This document shows, one piece after another, positions 1 through 8,049 of a stretch of DNA of 57,036 nt; the first letter of the stretch is position 1, and every line of letters begins with the position of its first letter. Both the position numbers and the translations under genes were made by a program. The notes below the pieces were generated by a model. That model was given only the letters and a program-made list of their open reading frames with translations. It was not told where the DNA came from and searched no databases. Source of the stretch: JANQGH01 sp039177555 (GTDB taxonomy: Bacteria; Pseudomonadota; Alphaproteobacteria; DSM-16000; Inquilinaceae); the NCBI GenBank assembly GCA_039177555.1, contig JBCDFV010000026.1:1-57036 (forward strand). The letters run 5' to 3'.

Positions 1-38
1 ACGCCGAAGAGGCCGCCAAGGCCGACGACGACAAGTAG
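1..38 (+). CDS. rpsA: C-terminal end of an upstream gene, probably ribosomal protein S1 (partial)
   Basis: Only the last eleven codons and a TAG stop are inside the window. The tail is acidic and Ala/Lys/Asp-rich (AEEAAKADDDK). The rpsA identification is inferred from gene order: in alphaproteobacteria rpsA commonly precedes ihfB and lapA, and its product often ends in a low-complexity charged tail. The sequence itself does not prove it. A strong terminator follows 22 bases after the stop. Confidence 0.45.
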   Translation, partial: AEEAAKADDDK

Positions 39-60
39 CCCGCCTCGAAGCAAACCCTTG

Positions 61-93
61 AAGGGCCGCCCACGGTGGGCGGCCCTTCTTGTT
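61..93 (+). terminator. Rho-independent terminator after the upstream gene
   Basis: A perfect 12-bp stem (61-72 with 76-87) closes a three-base CGG loop and is followed by the T-rich tract CTTGTTG. It lies just after the upstream stop codon, so it should end that transcript and leave ihfB with its own promoter. Confidence 0.85.
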
Positions 94-402
94 GCCCGAC
101 CGCGCGCTTGCAACAGTAACCAGCACTGCAACGGTCAAGTCGCTTGGGTAAAAACCCTTTCAATGGAAAGGGTTACCGTTGCGTTTCGAAGTGCCCTCTG
201 GCACCATTGCGAAGTCACGGATCCGTCAGAGGTCCGGTTCGAGGCGCACAAATCAAGGGCGGGATATGACCACTGTCCGCCCATCCGCTGACGAGGCAAT
301 GGGCGGTGCCTAGGATAGGGCCGCTGTGAATGGGCCGACCACCGCCGAGCCTTAGAACGAGGCGGTATCGCCTGGCAACGCCGCAGGGAGGAGACAAAGC
401 CT
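88..402 (+). other. Leader region of ihfB, with an inverted repeat
   Basis: No gene is visible in these 315 bases. There is an 8-bp inverted repeat AACCCTTT/AAAGGGTT (153-160 and 167-174, loop CAATGG), extendable outward by GGTAA/TTACC, and a small GTGCC-CTCT-GGCAC hairpin at 191-204. A GGGAGGAG ribosome binding site at 386-393 serves ihfB. Neither hairpin has a T-run, so they look like operator or RNA-structure elements rather than terminators. A small RNA cannot be excluded. Confidence 0.35.
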
Positions 403-684
403 ATGACAAAATCAGAGCTGATCGCACGGCTGGCCGAGCAGAACCCACACCTCTATCAGCGGGATGTGGAACGCATTGTTTCCACGATCTTCGATGAGAT
501 CGCCGAGGCGCTGGCCGCGGGCCATCGGGTCGAGCTGAGGGGCTTTGGCGCCTTTTCGGTCAAGCATCGCGAGGCACGAACGGGGCGCAATCCGCGCACG
601 GGTGAAACCGTCAGCGTGGCCCAAAAAAGCGTGCCCTTTTTCAAGACGGGCAAGCAGCTGCGTGAACGCCTGAACGCGGGCTGA
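403..684 (+). CDS. ihfB: Integration host factor subunit beta
   Basis: A 93-residue HU/IHF-family DNA-bending protein. It shows the N-terminal helical dimerisation half (TKSELIARLAEQNPHL) and the beta-arm signature GFGAFSVKHREARTGRNPRTGE, with the intercalating Pro in the RNPRTGE arm. The length is normal for IHF-beta. The start is fixed by a GGGAGGAG ribosome binding site nine bases upstream. It would pair with an IhfA subunit not in this window to bend DNA in recombination, replication and transcription. Its position between the rpsA-like end and lapA is the usual alphaproteobacterial order. The stop codon falls inside an 11-bp periodic repeat. Confidence 0.95.
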   Translation: MTKSELIARLAEQNPHLYQRDVERIVSTIFDEIAEALAAGHRVELRGFGAFSVKHREARTGRNPRTGETVSVAQKSVPFFKTGKQLRERLNAG

Positions 685-719
685 ACGTGGACTGAACAGG
701 GGCAGAACCAGGGCTGAAC
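670..719 (+). repeat. Five CTGAAC boxes at exact 11-bp spacing
   Basis: CTGAAC occurs at 670, 681, 692 and 714, and CAGAAC at 703, so five boxes sit at a constant 11-bp pitch, about one helical turn. The array begins inside the last codons of ihfB, includes its TGA stop and ends just before the lapA leader hairpin. Confidence 0.7.
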
Positions 720-720
720 C

Positions 721-734
721 ACACCGAAAGGTGT
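721..734 (+). promoter_or_regulatory. GNRA-type hairpin in the lapA leader
   Basis: ACACC-GAAA-GGTGT forms a perfect 5-bp stem with a GAAA tetraloop between ihfB and lapA, immediately before the lapA ribosome binding site GGAGGAG (738-744). It could stabilise mRNA or tune lapA translation. No T-run follows, so it is not a terminator. Confidence 0.4.
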
Positions 735-750
735 GTCGGAGGAGATAGCG

Positions 751-1113
751 TTGCGCTACGTCAGTTGGATCATCACCATTCCGTTGGCCATCATCGCCGT
801 GCTGTTCGCCGCCTCCAATCGCGACCCGGTGACGCTGAATCTTTGGCCGCTGCCCTATGAACTGAGCGTTCCGATCTTCATTGCCGTGCTGGTCGCAATC
901 GTCATTGGCTTTCTCGCCGGCGGTCTCGTCGCCTGGGTCAGTGGCGGCCAATACCGCAAGGCCGCCCGCCGCGAGCGGGCCCGTGCCGACGCGCTGCGTG
1001 CCGAAACCAGGGCGGCGCAGGAGGCAGCCTCCGACGCCAGGCGCAAGGCCCGCGAGGCCGTGGCCGCCTCGGCCGCACCCAGCACCCAGCCTGCCTTGGC
1101 GGATCAACGCTAG
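751..1113 (+). CDS. lapA: LapA-family (DUF1049) inner-membrane protein
   Basis: A small membrane protein of 120 residues from a TTG start at 751. That codon is preferred because GGAGGAG at 738-744 sits six bases upstream and translation then begins RYVSWIITIPLAIIAVLFAASN, the family's usual opening. A GTG at 733 in the same frame would overlap the hairpin. Two membrane segments (about residues 5-22 and 37-60) are followed by a basic, Ala/Arg-rich cytoplasmic helix to the end. In E. coli, LapA works with LapB in control of LPS synthesis. No LapB-like TPR domain is fused here. Confidence 0.85.
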   Translation: MRYVSWIITIPLAIIAVLFAASNRDPVTLNLWPLPYELSVPIFIAVLVAIVIGFLAGGLVAWVSGGQYRKAARRERARADALRAETRAAQEAASDARRKAREAVAASAAPSTQPALADQR

Positions 1114-1143
1114 TCGGCCGCCGATCGACAGGCCCATCCTGAC

Positions 1144-2079
1144 ATGCGGGTGATCGACGCGGCGGCCGTCGAGGCGGCGTTGGACTATCCCACGCTGGTC
1201 GAAAAACTGCGCCAGGCCTTTCGGTCGGACATCGCAACGCCGCTGCGCCACCACCATACGGTCCCGACCTACGGCGAGAATGACGCCACGCTGTTGCTGA
1301 TGCCGGCGTGGCAGACCGGACGCCATATCGGGGTGAAGATCGCCACCGCCTTCCCCGACAACGGGACCCGCAACCTGGCCATGATCATGGCCACCTATCT
1401 GCTGATGGACGGCGAAACCGGCGCACCGCTGGCCATGATCGATGGCGTGGCGCTGACCGTCCGCCGTACCGCCTGCGCCTCCGCGCTGGCCGCCCGCTAT
1501 CTCGCCCGCGAGGATTGCGAACGGCTGTTGATGGTCGGCACCGGCCAGTTGGCGCCGCACTTGATCCTGGCCCATGCCAGCGTCCGGCCTATCTGCAACG
1601 TGCTGATCTGGGGCCGCACCCCGGCGAAAGCACGCAAGCTGGCAAAGGCCCTGAACCGGCCTGACATGAAGGTCGACTGGACGGAGGATCTGGCCAGCGC
1701 GGCATCCGGCGCCCACATCATCTCCTGCGCCACCGCATCGCCCGATCCCGTCGTGAAGGGGGAATGGCTGTCGGACGGCGTGCATGTCGATCTGGTCGGC
1801 GGGTATCGCCCGGATATGCGCGAAGTTGACGACGAGGCCATCCGTCGCGCCCGCGTCTTTGTCGACACGCGGGAAGGTGCGTGCGTGGAGGCCGGCGACA
1901 TCGTCCAGCCGATCGAAAGCGGCCTCTTGCGGCCCGACGATGTGGCGGCCGACCTGTTCGACCTGACGCGCGGCGAACGGGCAGGCCGCCGCCATTACGA
2001 CCAAATCACCCTGTTCAAGTCCGTCGGCACGGCGCTGGAGGATCTGGCGGCCGCACAACTGATCGTCCAGCGCGCATAG
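1144..2079 (+). CDS. Ornithine cyclodeaminase / mu-crystallin family protein
   Basis: A 311-residue NAD(P)-binding protein of the OCD/mu-crystallin family. Visible hallmarks are the substrate-side segment around HHTVPTYGENDATLLLMPAW, the GVKI motif, a DGVALTVRRTACASALAARYL helix, and a Rossmann core with GTGQLAPH in place of the usual GxGxQA. Members act as ornithine cyclodeaminase, as pyrroline/piperideine-2-carboxylate reductase or as alanine dehydrogenase, and the substrate cannot be decided from the sequence. It starts 30 bases after lapA and ends five bases before the AGE epimerase, so the three genes probably share a transcript. Confidence 0.85.
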   Translation: MRVIDAAAVEAALDYPTLVEKLRQAFRSDIATPLRHHHTVPTYGENDATLLLMPAWQTGRHIGVKIATAFPDNGTRNLAMIMATYLLMDGETGAPLAMIDGVALTVRRTACASALAARYLAREDCERLLMVGTGQLAPHLILAHASVRPICNVLIWGRTPAKARKLAKALNRPDMKVDWTEDLASAASGAHIISCATASPDPVVKGEWLSDGVHVDLVGGYRPDMREVDDEAIRRARVFVDTREGACVEAGDIVQPIESGLLRPDDVAADLFDLTRGERAGRRHYDQITLFKSVGTALEDLAAAQLIVQRA

Positions 2080-2084
2080 CCAAC

Positions 2085-3224
2085 ATGACCCAATCGACAC
2101 TCCCCGACCTCTGGCCTTGGGCCACCGAAACCCTGCTACCCTTTTGGGCCACGACCGGCTTTGACGACCAAAACGGTTGTTTTGTCGAGCAGGTGACCCT
2201 TGACGGCGTCCCGCACGACCCGGGTTTTACCCGGTTCAGGGTCCAGGCACGCCAGACCTACGTCTTCGCTCACGCCCATTGCCTCGATGCCGGAGACTAT
2301 GCGCTGCCCAGGGCCAAGGCCGGATTTGCGTTCATGCAGCGATGCTGGAACGAAAGTGACGGCGGATTTCCCATGCGCATCACCCGCGAGGCACAAATTG
2401 TCGACAGGACGGTCGATCTTTATGACCAGGCCTTCGCCCTGCTGGCGCTGGCCTGGCTGCATCGCGCGACCGGCGAGGCGGAGCCGCTTGAGTGGGCGGA
2501 ACGGCTTCGGCGCCTGCTGGTTGACCGCATGGCCGACCCCGCCGGCGGCTTTGTCGAACAGCTGCCCGTCGACGGGACCAAGCCTCGCCGCCAGAACCCA
2601 CACATGCACCTGTTGGAGGCGTTTCTCGCGCTGCATGCCGCGACGGACGACGCCGCCTGGCTCGACCTGGCGGACGGCATGGTTGCGCTCTTGGTCGACC
2701 ATTTTCTTGATCCGGCCGGAACCTTGGCCGAGTTTTTCGAGGCCGACTGGCGCCTGCGGTCGGGTGCGGAGGGACGGTTGCGCGAGCCGGGCCATCAGTT
2801 CGAATGGGTCTGGCTGTTGAACCGCTATCAGGCCCAGGGCGGAACCCGCCCGGTCGAGGCCATCAGCGATCGGTTGCTGGCGTTCGCCATTCGTCACGGC
2901 ATGGACCGCACCGAGAACGGCGTTTTCGCCGCCTTCGATTCCGTCACGCCCGACGGCGAAATCCTCTCGGAAACAAAGCGGTTTTGGCCGCAGACGGAGG
3001 CGATCAGAGCGTTCGCGGTGATGCATGAGCGCACCGGCGACCCGGATGCCGCGACCATCGTGCGGACCCTGTTCGCGACCTTGTTCGCCCATTACCTGTC
3101 GCCGGACAACGGGATCCTGCGAGACGGTCTGTCCCGGGACGGCAGCACGGTCGACCCGTTCAGCCCGTCGAGCAGCCTCTATCATTTGTGGGGCGCGATC
3201 GTTGAGGCGCGACACCTGGTTTGA
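2085..3224 (+). CDS. AGE-family epimerase/isomerase
   Basis: 379 residues from the ATG at 2085. It matches the N-acylglucosamine 2-epimerase/mannose isomerase family, an (alpha/alpha)6 barrel. Family landmarks are ARQTYVFAHAHCL near residues 54-66, NPHMHLLEAFLAL in the middle, EPGHQFEW at 234-241 (His237 is a likely catalytic base) and KRFWPQTEAIRAF near the C-terminal third. Members epimerise N-acetylglucosamine, interconvert mannose and fructose, or epimerise cellobiose. The substrate here is unknown. Only five bases separate it from the preceding OCD-like gene, suggesting co-transcription. Confidence 0.88.
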   Translation: MTQSTLPDLWPWATETLLPFWATTGFDDQNGCFVEQVTLDGVPHDPGFTRFRVQARQTYVFAHAHCLDAGDYALPRAKAGFAFMQRCWNESDGGFPMRITREAQIVDRTVDLYDQAFALLALAWLHRATGEAEPLEWAERLRRLLVDRMADPAGGFVEQLPVDGTKPRRQNPHMHLLEAFLALHAATDDAAWLDLADGMVALLVDHFLDPAGTLAEFFEADWRLRSGAEGRLREPGHQFEWVWLLNRYQAQGGTRPVEAISDRLLAFAIRHGMDRTENGVFAAFDSVTPDGEILSETKRFWPQTEAIRAFAVMHERTGDPDAATIVRTLFATLFAHYLSPDNGILRDGLSRDGSTVDPFSPSSSLYHLWGAIVEARHLV

Positions 3225-3367
3225 CGCCGGTTTGCTCGAATGGCGCACCGCCGCTTACGGAACCTGAACGCGTCAGGGCCGTCCGTCGCCTCGGTCGCGG
3301 TGAACCGACAACCGACCGACAAAGCCGTCGTTGACGGCCATGGTACACTGCGTTGCCGGAGTTCTTC

Positions 3368-4252
3368 GTGCCTCTTCTGAAAAATGTAGACCGTGTCCTG
3401 GAGCTTGTCCTGCCGGGGGCCACGTTGAATGGCGTGGCGCGACTGAAAGGGGGCGTATCGGCGGACGTCCATCGCCTTGACATACGTCTAGCGGACGGCA
3501 GCCCCTATAGGGCGGTGCTGAGAGTTCATGGCGAAACCCATTGCGGGCATAGCGCCCACCTCGAGTTTCAGCTGCTTGAAGCCCTGTTCCGCTCAGGCCT
3601 TCCCGTGCCAAGGCCGATCGGTTTTGGAGAGGACGCCGAACGCCTGGGACATCCGTACGTCCTGATCGACTTTGTTGAGGGCTCGTCCGAGATCAATGCC
3701 CAGAAGCTAGAGACATGCATCGGCAAAATGGCCGAAATGCTCGCTGCCGTGCATCGAACACGAACCGCCGAATTGCCGAGCCTGCCGTTACGGATGGACC
3801 CTTTTCCAGAGCTGCTTGAGTTTCTTGGACGGGATGACGCGTGGCTTGGACTTCGTATAAGGCTGACAAAACTCGACGATACCGCTTACACAGGCACACC
3901 GGTGCTTCTGCATGGGGATTTCTGGCCGGAGAATCTGATCTGGTCGGACGGACGCATCGCGGCAATTCTTGACTGGGAGGATGCCGCTGTCGGCGATCCG
4001 CTGTCCGACGTGGCCTGTACCTGCTTGGAGCTACGCTATCTCTTCGGTGACAGGGGGATACGTGCGTTCAAGAATGCCTATGCGAGGCATGGCCGGATCG
4101 ACCAAGGCAGACTTTCACTGTGGCTGCTCTACGTTGCCGCCGCTGCGCTGAAGCATATGGGCGACTGGGGGCTTGCGCCGTCACGCGAAGCCAACATGCG
4201 CCGAGAGGCGAAAGAAACACTAAGGCAAGCCGCGCTGGATCTGCTTGGTTAA
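3368..4252 (+). CDS. Aminoglycoside/choline-kinase-like phosphotransferase (APH family)
   Basis: A 294-residue kinase-fold protein. The catalytic loop LLHGDFWPENLIW (Asp and Asn of HGDxxxxN) and the metal-binding ILDWEDAAVGDP segment are intact. The N-lobe has RAVLRVHGE in the position of the ATP-anchoring strand. No stem-loop or resistance context suggests a true drug kinase, so a sugar or small-molecule kinase is as likely. GTG 3368 is preferred over TTG 3353 because CCGGAG lies six bases upstream of it. Base composition is somewhat less GC-skewed than its neighbours, which fits acquisition. A 143-base gap separates it from the epimerase. Confidence 0.8.
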   Translation: MPLLKNVDRVLELVLPGATLNGVARLKGGVSADVHRLDIRLADGSPYRAVLRVHGETHCGHSAHLEFQLLEALFRSGLPVPRPIGFGEDAERLGHPYVLIDFVEGSSEINAQKLETCIGKMAEMLAAVHRTRTAELPSLPLRMDPFPELLEFLGRDDAWLGLRIRLTKLDDTAYTGTPVLLHGDFWPENLIWSDGRIAAILDWEDAAVGDPLSDVACTCLELRYLFGDRGIRAFKNAYARHGRIDQGRLSLWLLYVAAAALKHMGDWGLAPSREANMRREAKETLRQAALDLLG

Positions 4253-4304
4253 GGGCTTGCCACCTGACCGGGGTAGCCCCCCAACAAAGGGCCGCGGCCT
4301 CAGA

Positions 4305-4400
4305 TCATCGCGTCTGATCGCGGTCCAGCCCGATATCGCGCAACAGGTGATCGGACAGCCGGCCAAGCCGACGGTTCGATCGCCACCAAACGCGCACCAT
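4305..4400 (-). pseudogene. DUF1127 small-protein remnant
   Basis: The minus strand encodes a 31-residue stretch with the DUF1127 signature WWRSNRRLGRLSDHLLRDIGLDR, ending in a stop at 4305. Intact relatives, such as the one at 31218-31430, carry a longer N-terminal part and a ribosome binding site. Here neither is visible, so the 5' end seems to have been lost. It could still be a very short functional protein, but no good initiation signal is seen. Confidence 0.6.
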
Positions 4401-4412
4401 GGGTCCAAGCCG

Positions 4413-4673
4413 CAGGTCCGCTGCGCGTCGTCCTTGATCCTGCTGGAGGCGGTCAAGGCCGGGGCCGGCCTGGGGCTGCTGCCCTGCTACGCGGCGGACC
4501 CGGAGCCGGATCTGGTGCGCGTCAGCGGCACGATCGAGGAGTTGCAGGGCCAGATCTGGCTGGTGTATCACGCCGACAGCCGCAACCGGCCGGCGGTTAT
4601 GACTCTGGTCGACCGTCTGGATGCCTTGTTCGCGCAGCACGGTCGGCTTACGGTCGACCATCCCGACCCGTAA
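4413..4673 (+). pseudogene. C-terminal fragment of a LysR-type regulator
   Basis: About 87 codons match the end of a LysR effector-binding domain: ILLEAVKAGAGLGLLPCYAA followed by a QIWLVYHADSRNRPAV-type strand and a final RLDALFAQH helix. The DNA-binding domain and most of the effector domain are missing. It abuts the DUF1127 remnant in divergent orientation, as the intact LysR/DUF1127 pair does near 31 kb. The simplest reading is a deletion across the shared promoter region. Confidence 0.75.
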
Positions 4674-4705
4674 GAGCCTGTTTCAGACAGGCGCCGCGAG
4701 CAGCC

Positions 4706-5827
4706 ATGAAACTTCTCATTATCGGCGCCGGCATCATGGGCCTGTCGGCTGCCTGGGCCATGGCCCGGCGGGGCCACGATGTCACGGTGGTCGAGCAGGC
4801 GTCGATTCCGAACCCGCTAGGCTCCTCCGTCGATCAGCACCGGCTGATCCGATATGCCTATGGCGACATGGCCGGTTACGCGGCGATGGTGGGCGAGGCC
4901 TTCCCGGCCTGGGACAGGCTTTGGCAGGATCTGGGCGAGTCTCTTTACGTCCAGACGGGCACGCTTGCCGTGGGCACGGCGGGCCAGGATTGGCTGAACG
5001 CAAGTGCCGAGGTCTTGAAGTCGCAAGGGCACGCGATCGAGATGCTGGCACCCCATGACCTGTCGCGGCGCTTCCCACTGCTAACGCCGGACGGGGTCGA
5101 TCACGCCTTTTATCTCAAGACCGGCGGCACCTTGCTGGCGGGGCGCATCATTGAGTTGCTTTCCCACCACCTGGCGCGGCGCGGTGTCACGCTGATGCCG
5201 CACCAGCGGGTCGTCAGCGTTGATCCTGACAGCGCCTCCCTGCACCTGGAAGACGGCAGGCATCTCACGGCCGACAGGCTGATCGTCGCCGCCGGCACTT
5301 GGGTTAGACAGTTGCTGCCTGGCCCCGCCGATCGCGTGGTGCCGTCGCGCCAGGTCGTCGCCTACCTGACGCCGCCCGCCGACGAAGCCGCCGAATGGGC
5401 CCGCATGCCCATGGTCTTGGAAATCGAGCCGGACAGAGGCTTCTACCTGGTTCCGCCAGTGGCAGGCACCGGACTGAAGGTCGGCGACCACAGCTTTTCC
5501 ATGACCGGGGATCCGGACGCGGACCGGGACGCGGGCGAAGCGGAAACGCGGGCGTTGTTCCAATCCTGCACGAACCGCCTGGCATCCTTCGACCGGTTCT
5601 CTCTGGACGTCGGCAAGGTCTGCTTCTACACAGTGCACCCGCCGGCCGAACGGTTCGTGGTCGAACCCCTCGGCCGTTCGGCCTGGCTGATGACCGGCTT
5701 CAGCGGCCATGGGTTCAAGTTTGGGCCGTTGCTGGGCGAAGCGGTCGCCGACGCCTTGGAAGACAAGCGTGACGGCACCGAGGTAGCACGCTGGGCGGCC
5801 GGTCATTTGGACACTCGCGCTGACTGA
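4706..5827 (+). CDS. FAD-dependent amine oxidase, sarcosine/N-methyltryptophan oxidase type
   Basis: 373 residues. The N-terminal dinucleotide-binding motif is IIGAGIMGLSAAWAMARRGHDVTVVE, and the DAO-fold continues with GSSVDQHRLIRYAYGD, typical of monomeric sarcosine oxidase and N-methyltryptophan oxidase. The C-terminal FSGHGFKFGPLLGEAVAD segment carries the FAD/substrate loop. Members of this group bind FAD covalently through a cysteine; CFY near residue 310 is a candidate. The enzyme would oxidise an N-methyl or secondary amine to an aldehyde or imine plus hydrogen peroxide. The gene ends ten bases before pyrF and is an accessory insertion in the backbone. Confidence 0.85.
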   Translation: MKLLIIGAGIMGLSAAWAMARRGHDVTVVEQASIPNPLGSSVDQHRLIRYAYGDMAGYAAMVGEAFPAWDRLWQDLGESLYVQTGTLAVGTAGQDWLNASAEVLKSQGHAIEMLAPHDLSRRFPLLTPDGVDHAFYLKTGGTLLAGRIIELLSHHLARRGVTLMPHQRVVSVDPDSASLHLEDGRHLTADRLIVAAGTWVRQLLPGPADRVVPSRQVVAYLTPPADEAAEWARMPMVLEIEPDRGFYLVPPVAGTGLKVGDHSFSMTGDPDADRDAGEAETRALFQSCTNRLASFDRFSLDVGKVCFYTVHPPAERFVVEPLGRSAWLMTGFSGHGFKFGPLLGEAVADALEDKRDGTEVARWAAGHLDTRAD

Positions 5828-5837
5828 GAGGCACCCC

Positions 5838-6554
5838 ATGTCCCCGATCTTCGTTGCCATCGACACCATCTCCATGGACCAGGCGCTGACCTGGGCGCGC
5901 GCCGTCGGGCCTTATGTCGGCGGGCTGAAACTTGGTCTGGAATTCTTCGCCAACAACGGCCCGCACGGCGTGCACGAGGTCGGCCGCGCCGCCGAAAAGC
6001 CGATCTTCCTGGACGTGAAGCTGCACGACATTCCCAATACGGTCGCTGCCGCCGTGCGCGCGCTGTGCCCGTTGGAATTCGCCTACATCACCATCCACGC
6101 CAGCGGCGGTGAGGAGATGATGCGCGCAGCGGCGGAGGCGGCGGAAGAAGGGGCAGAGATCTATGGCGTGGCACCACCCAAGCTGCTGGGCGTGACCGTG
6201 CTGACCAGCCTCGACGCCACGGACATGCTCGCCGTCGGTCAAGACCCTGATGTCGGCATCCAGGTTGGCCGGCTGGCCAGTTTGGCCAGGGAGAGCGGGC
6301 TGGACGGTGTCGTCTGCGCCGCGCCGGAGATCACGCAATTGCGCACCGTCACGGGGCCGGATTTCGTGCTGATGGTGCCCGGCATCCGCCCTGCCGGGTG
6401 GGGCGAGGACGATCAAAAGCGCACCGTCACGCCGGAACAGGCCATGGCGCTCGGCGCCAATCACTTGGTCATCGGCCGCCCGATCACCCAGGCCGACGAT
6501 CCGGGCGAAGCCGCCGCCGCCATCGCCCGCTCCCTCGGCGTCGAGGCGGCTTGA
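5838..6554 (+). CDS. pyrF: Orotidine 5'-phosphate decarboxylase
   Basis: 238 residues, normal for the bacterial enzyme. The catalytic DxKxxDI motif is seen as FLDVKLHDIPNTV, and the phosphate-binding end reads GIRPAGWGEDDQKR with the final GRPIT loop. It catalyses decarboxylation of OMP to UMP in pyrimidine synthesis. It sits 31 bases before trpF, and the lapA-pyrF-trpF order is the common alphaproteobacterial arrangement apart from the genes inserted upstream. Confidence 0.96.
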   Translation: MSPIFVAIDTISMDQALTWARAVGPYVGGLKLGLEFFANNGPHGVHEVGRAAEKPIFLDVKLHDIPNTVAAAVRALCPLEFAYITIHASGGEEMMRAAAEAAEEGAEIYGVAPPKLLGVTVLTSLDATDMLAVGQDPDVGIQVGRLASLARESGLDGVVCAAPEITQLRTVTGPDFVLMVPGIRPAGWGEDDQKRTVTPEQAMALGANHLVIGRPITQADDPGEAAAAIARSLGVEAA

Positions 6555-6585
6555 TCCGCAGGGCGAGGCACCCCATGCTATCGCC

Positions 6586-7230
6586 ATGAGGCTACAGACG
6601 AAAATCTGCGGGATATCGACGCCGGAAACGCTGGCGGCGGCGGCCGCCCATGGTGCGCGCTATGTCGGGTTTGTCTTCTATCCCAAGAGCCCGCGTTATG
6701 TCGGACCGGAACTGGCGGCCCAACTGGCGCGCCAGGCGCCGACGGGTGTGCGCACCGTCGGTCTCTTCGTCACGCCGGATGACGAGCTGTTGGACACCGT
6801 CGTGTCGCAAGTCCCGCTGGACATGATCCAGCTTCACGGCGACGAAACGCCCGAACGCGTGGCCGAGATCCGGCGCAACGTTTCCATGCCGGTCATGAAG
6901 GCCATCCGGATCGCCAGCGACGCGGATCTCGATCAGGTCTCCGCCTTCGAGCCGGCTGTCGATCGGTTGCTGTTCGACGCCAAGCTGCCCAAGAACGTCG
7001 CGTCACTGCCGGGCGGCAACGGCGTCGCCTTCGATTGGACGTTGCTGGCCAACCGCAACTGGTCGAAACCCTGGATGCTGTCCGGGGGCCTGACGGCAGA
7101 CAACCTGGCCGAGGCGGTTCGCACCACCGGCGCGGAAGCGGTGGATACATCCTCCGGGGTTGAAGACCGGCCCGGCAACAAGACACCGACGCTGATCCGA
7201 GCGTTCCTGGCCGAGGCCGCGCAGCTTTAG
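6586..7230 (+). CDS. trpF: Phosphoribosylanthranilate isomerase
   Basis: 214 residues of a TIM barrel with the N-terminal KICGI motif (catalytic Cys) and a late SGGLTADNLAEAV phosphate-binding loop followed by DTSSGVE. It performs the Amadori rearrangement in tryptophan synthesis. Its normal downstream partner trpB lies 4.6 kb away, because three accessory transcription units are inserted between them. Its stop overlaps that of the convergent phyH-like gene by four bases (TTAG). Confidence 0.96.
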   Translation: MRLQTKICGISTPETLAAAAAHGARYVGFVFYPKSPRYVGPELAAQLARQAPTGVRTVGLFVTPDDELLDTVVSQVPLDMIQLHGDETPERVAEIRRNVSMPVMKAIRIASDADLDQVSAFEPAVDRLLFDAKLPKNVASLPGGNGVAFDWTLLANRNWSKPWMLSGGLTADNLAEAVRTTGAEAVDTSSGVEDRPGNKTPTLIRAFLAEAAQL

Positions 7231-7964
7231 CGCGTCGTCGGGGGCCGCAGCGGCTTGGCGTAGTTCAGCGGCGTCCCCGTCTCCGGCCGCAGGATCGGCG
7301 CTGCGGAGTATTGGCAGACATAAGCGCGCCGTGGCCGATCCGTCGTGTTCGATCCGGAGCGATGGAGCGTCACGCTGGAAAAGGCGATGATCGACCCTGC
7401 CTCGCACGGCACGGCGACGCCCACCTGATCGCCGTCATAGCCGACCAGTTCTTTGCCCGCCTCATCCCAGACATGGGCATTGACGTCAGTGTCCTTAGCA
7501 AGGTCGCGCGGCAAGACATGAATGCAGCCATTGTCCAACGTGGCGTCATCGAGCGCACACCAAAGCGTCAGGTAAGGCGGGTGGTCGAACCCGACATAGC
7601 CGGAATCCTGATGCCAGGCGAAGCTTGACCCCGCGCCGGCGGCCTTGAACACGAACTGCTCGTTGAAGAGATAGGGGTGCGGCCCCAGCAGCGTTCGCGC
7701 CAGGTCCGCCACCGGGCCCGCCATAAGGAAGGCCTCCACGACCGGAAATTCCTCATGCCGGTGGCTGAGAAACAGCCGTTTGTCCCCAACATCGATCTTG
7801 TGGCGACCTTGTCGCCTGTCAGCGCGGTTGGGATCGGAGACCATTGTATCGCAGGCACGGCGCAGGTCTCCCACCGTCTCCGGCGCTATTGCGTCGGGTA
7901 TCAGGCAATAGCCGCTTTCGCGAAACGCGGTCACCAATCCAGATGGGCTCATGGGTCTCTTCAT
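7227..7964 (-). CDS. Phytanoyl-CoA dioxygenase (PhyH) family protein
   Basis: About 245 residues from ATG 7964, which has GGCGG a few bases upstream. Longer in-frame extensions run into the arsR promoter and are unlikely. The Fe(II) ligands are visible as HQD in FAWHQDSGYVGFD and a distal His in SVTLHRSGSN, followed by the Arg-rich 2-oxoglutarate-binding strand. Such enzymes hydroxylate diverse small molecules using 2-oxoglutarate and oxygen, and the substrate is unknown. It is divergent from arsR, so the arsR operator may also influence it. Confidence 0.85.
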   Translation of the reverse strand: MKRPMSPSGLVTAFRESGYCLIPDAIAPETVGDLRRACDTMVSDPNRADRRQGRHKIDVGDKRLFLSHRHEEFPVVEAFLMAGPVADLARTLLGPHPYLFNEQFVFKAAGAGSSFAWHQDSGYVGFDHPPYLTLWCALDDATLDNGCIHVLPRDLAKDTDVNAHVWDEAGKELVGYDGDQVGVAVPCEAGSIIAFSSVTLHRSGSNTTDRPRRAYVCQYSAAPILRPETGTPLNYAKPLRPPTTR

Positions 7965-8013
7965 ACCATCCGCCAGCGACACTTGATACGCTCGCGCGAT
8001 GGCAAATGGCTGC

Positions 8014-8049
8014 TTGACATATCGACTTTTCTGGAAATATAGATATGTC
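8014..8049 (+). promoter_or_regulatory. arsR promoter with overlapping inverted-repeat operator
   Basis: TTGACA (8014-8019) and TATAGA (8038-8043) are separated by 18 bases. The same segment contains a perfect 8-bp inverted repeat, GACATATC at 8016-8023 and GATATGTC at 8042-8049, that covers both boxes. The -10 box ends seven bases before the ATG at 8050, so transcription would begin at or next to the start codon. ArsR-family repressors typically bind AT-rich dyads over their own promoters. Confidence 0.7.

Noticed and set aside
230..260. tRNA-like T-loop in the ihfB leader
   Set aside because: Only a TTCGA-like stretch is present; no acceptor, D or anticodon stem can be formed.
412..2100. 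Long minus-strand ORF of 562 codons opposite ihfB, lapA and the OCD-like gene
   Set aside because: It is antisense to three well-supported genes, has no family features and reflects the high GC content, which removes stop codons from shadow frames.
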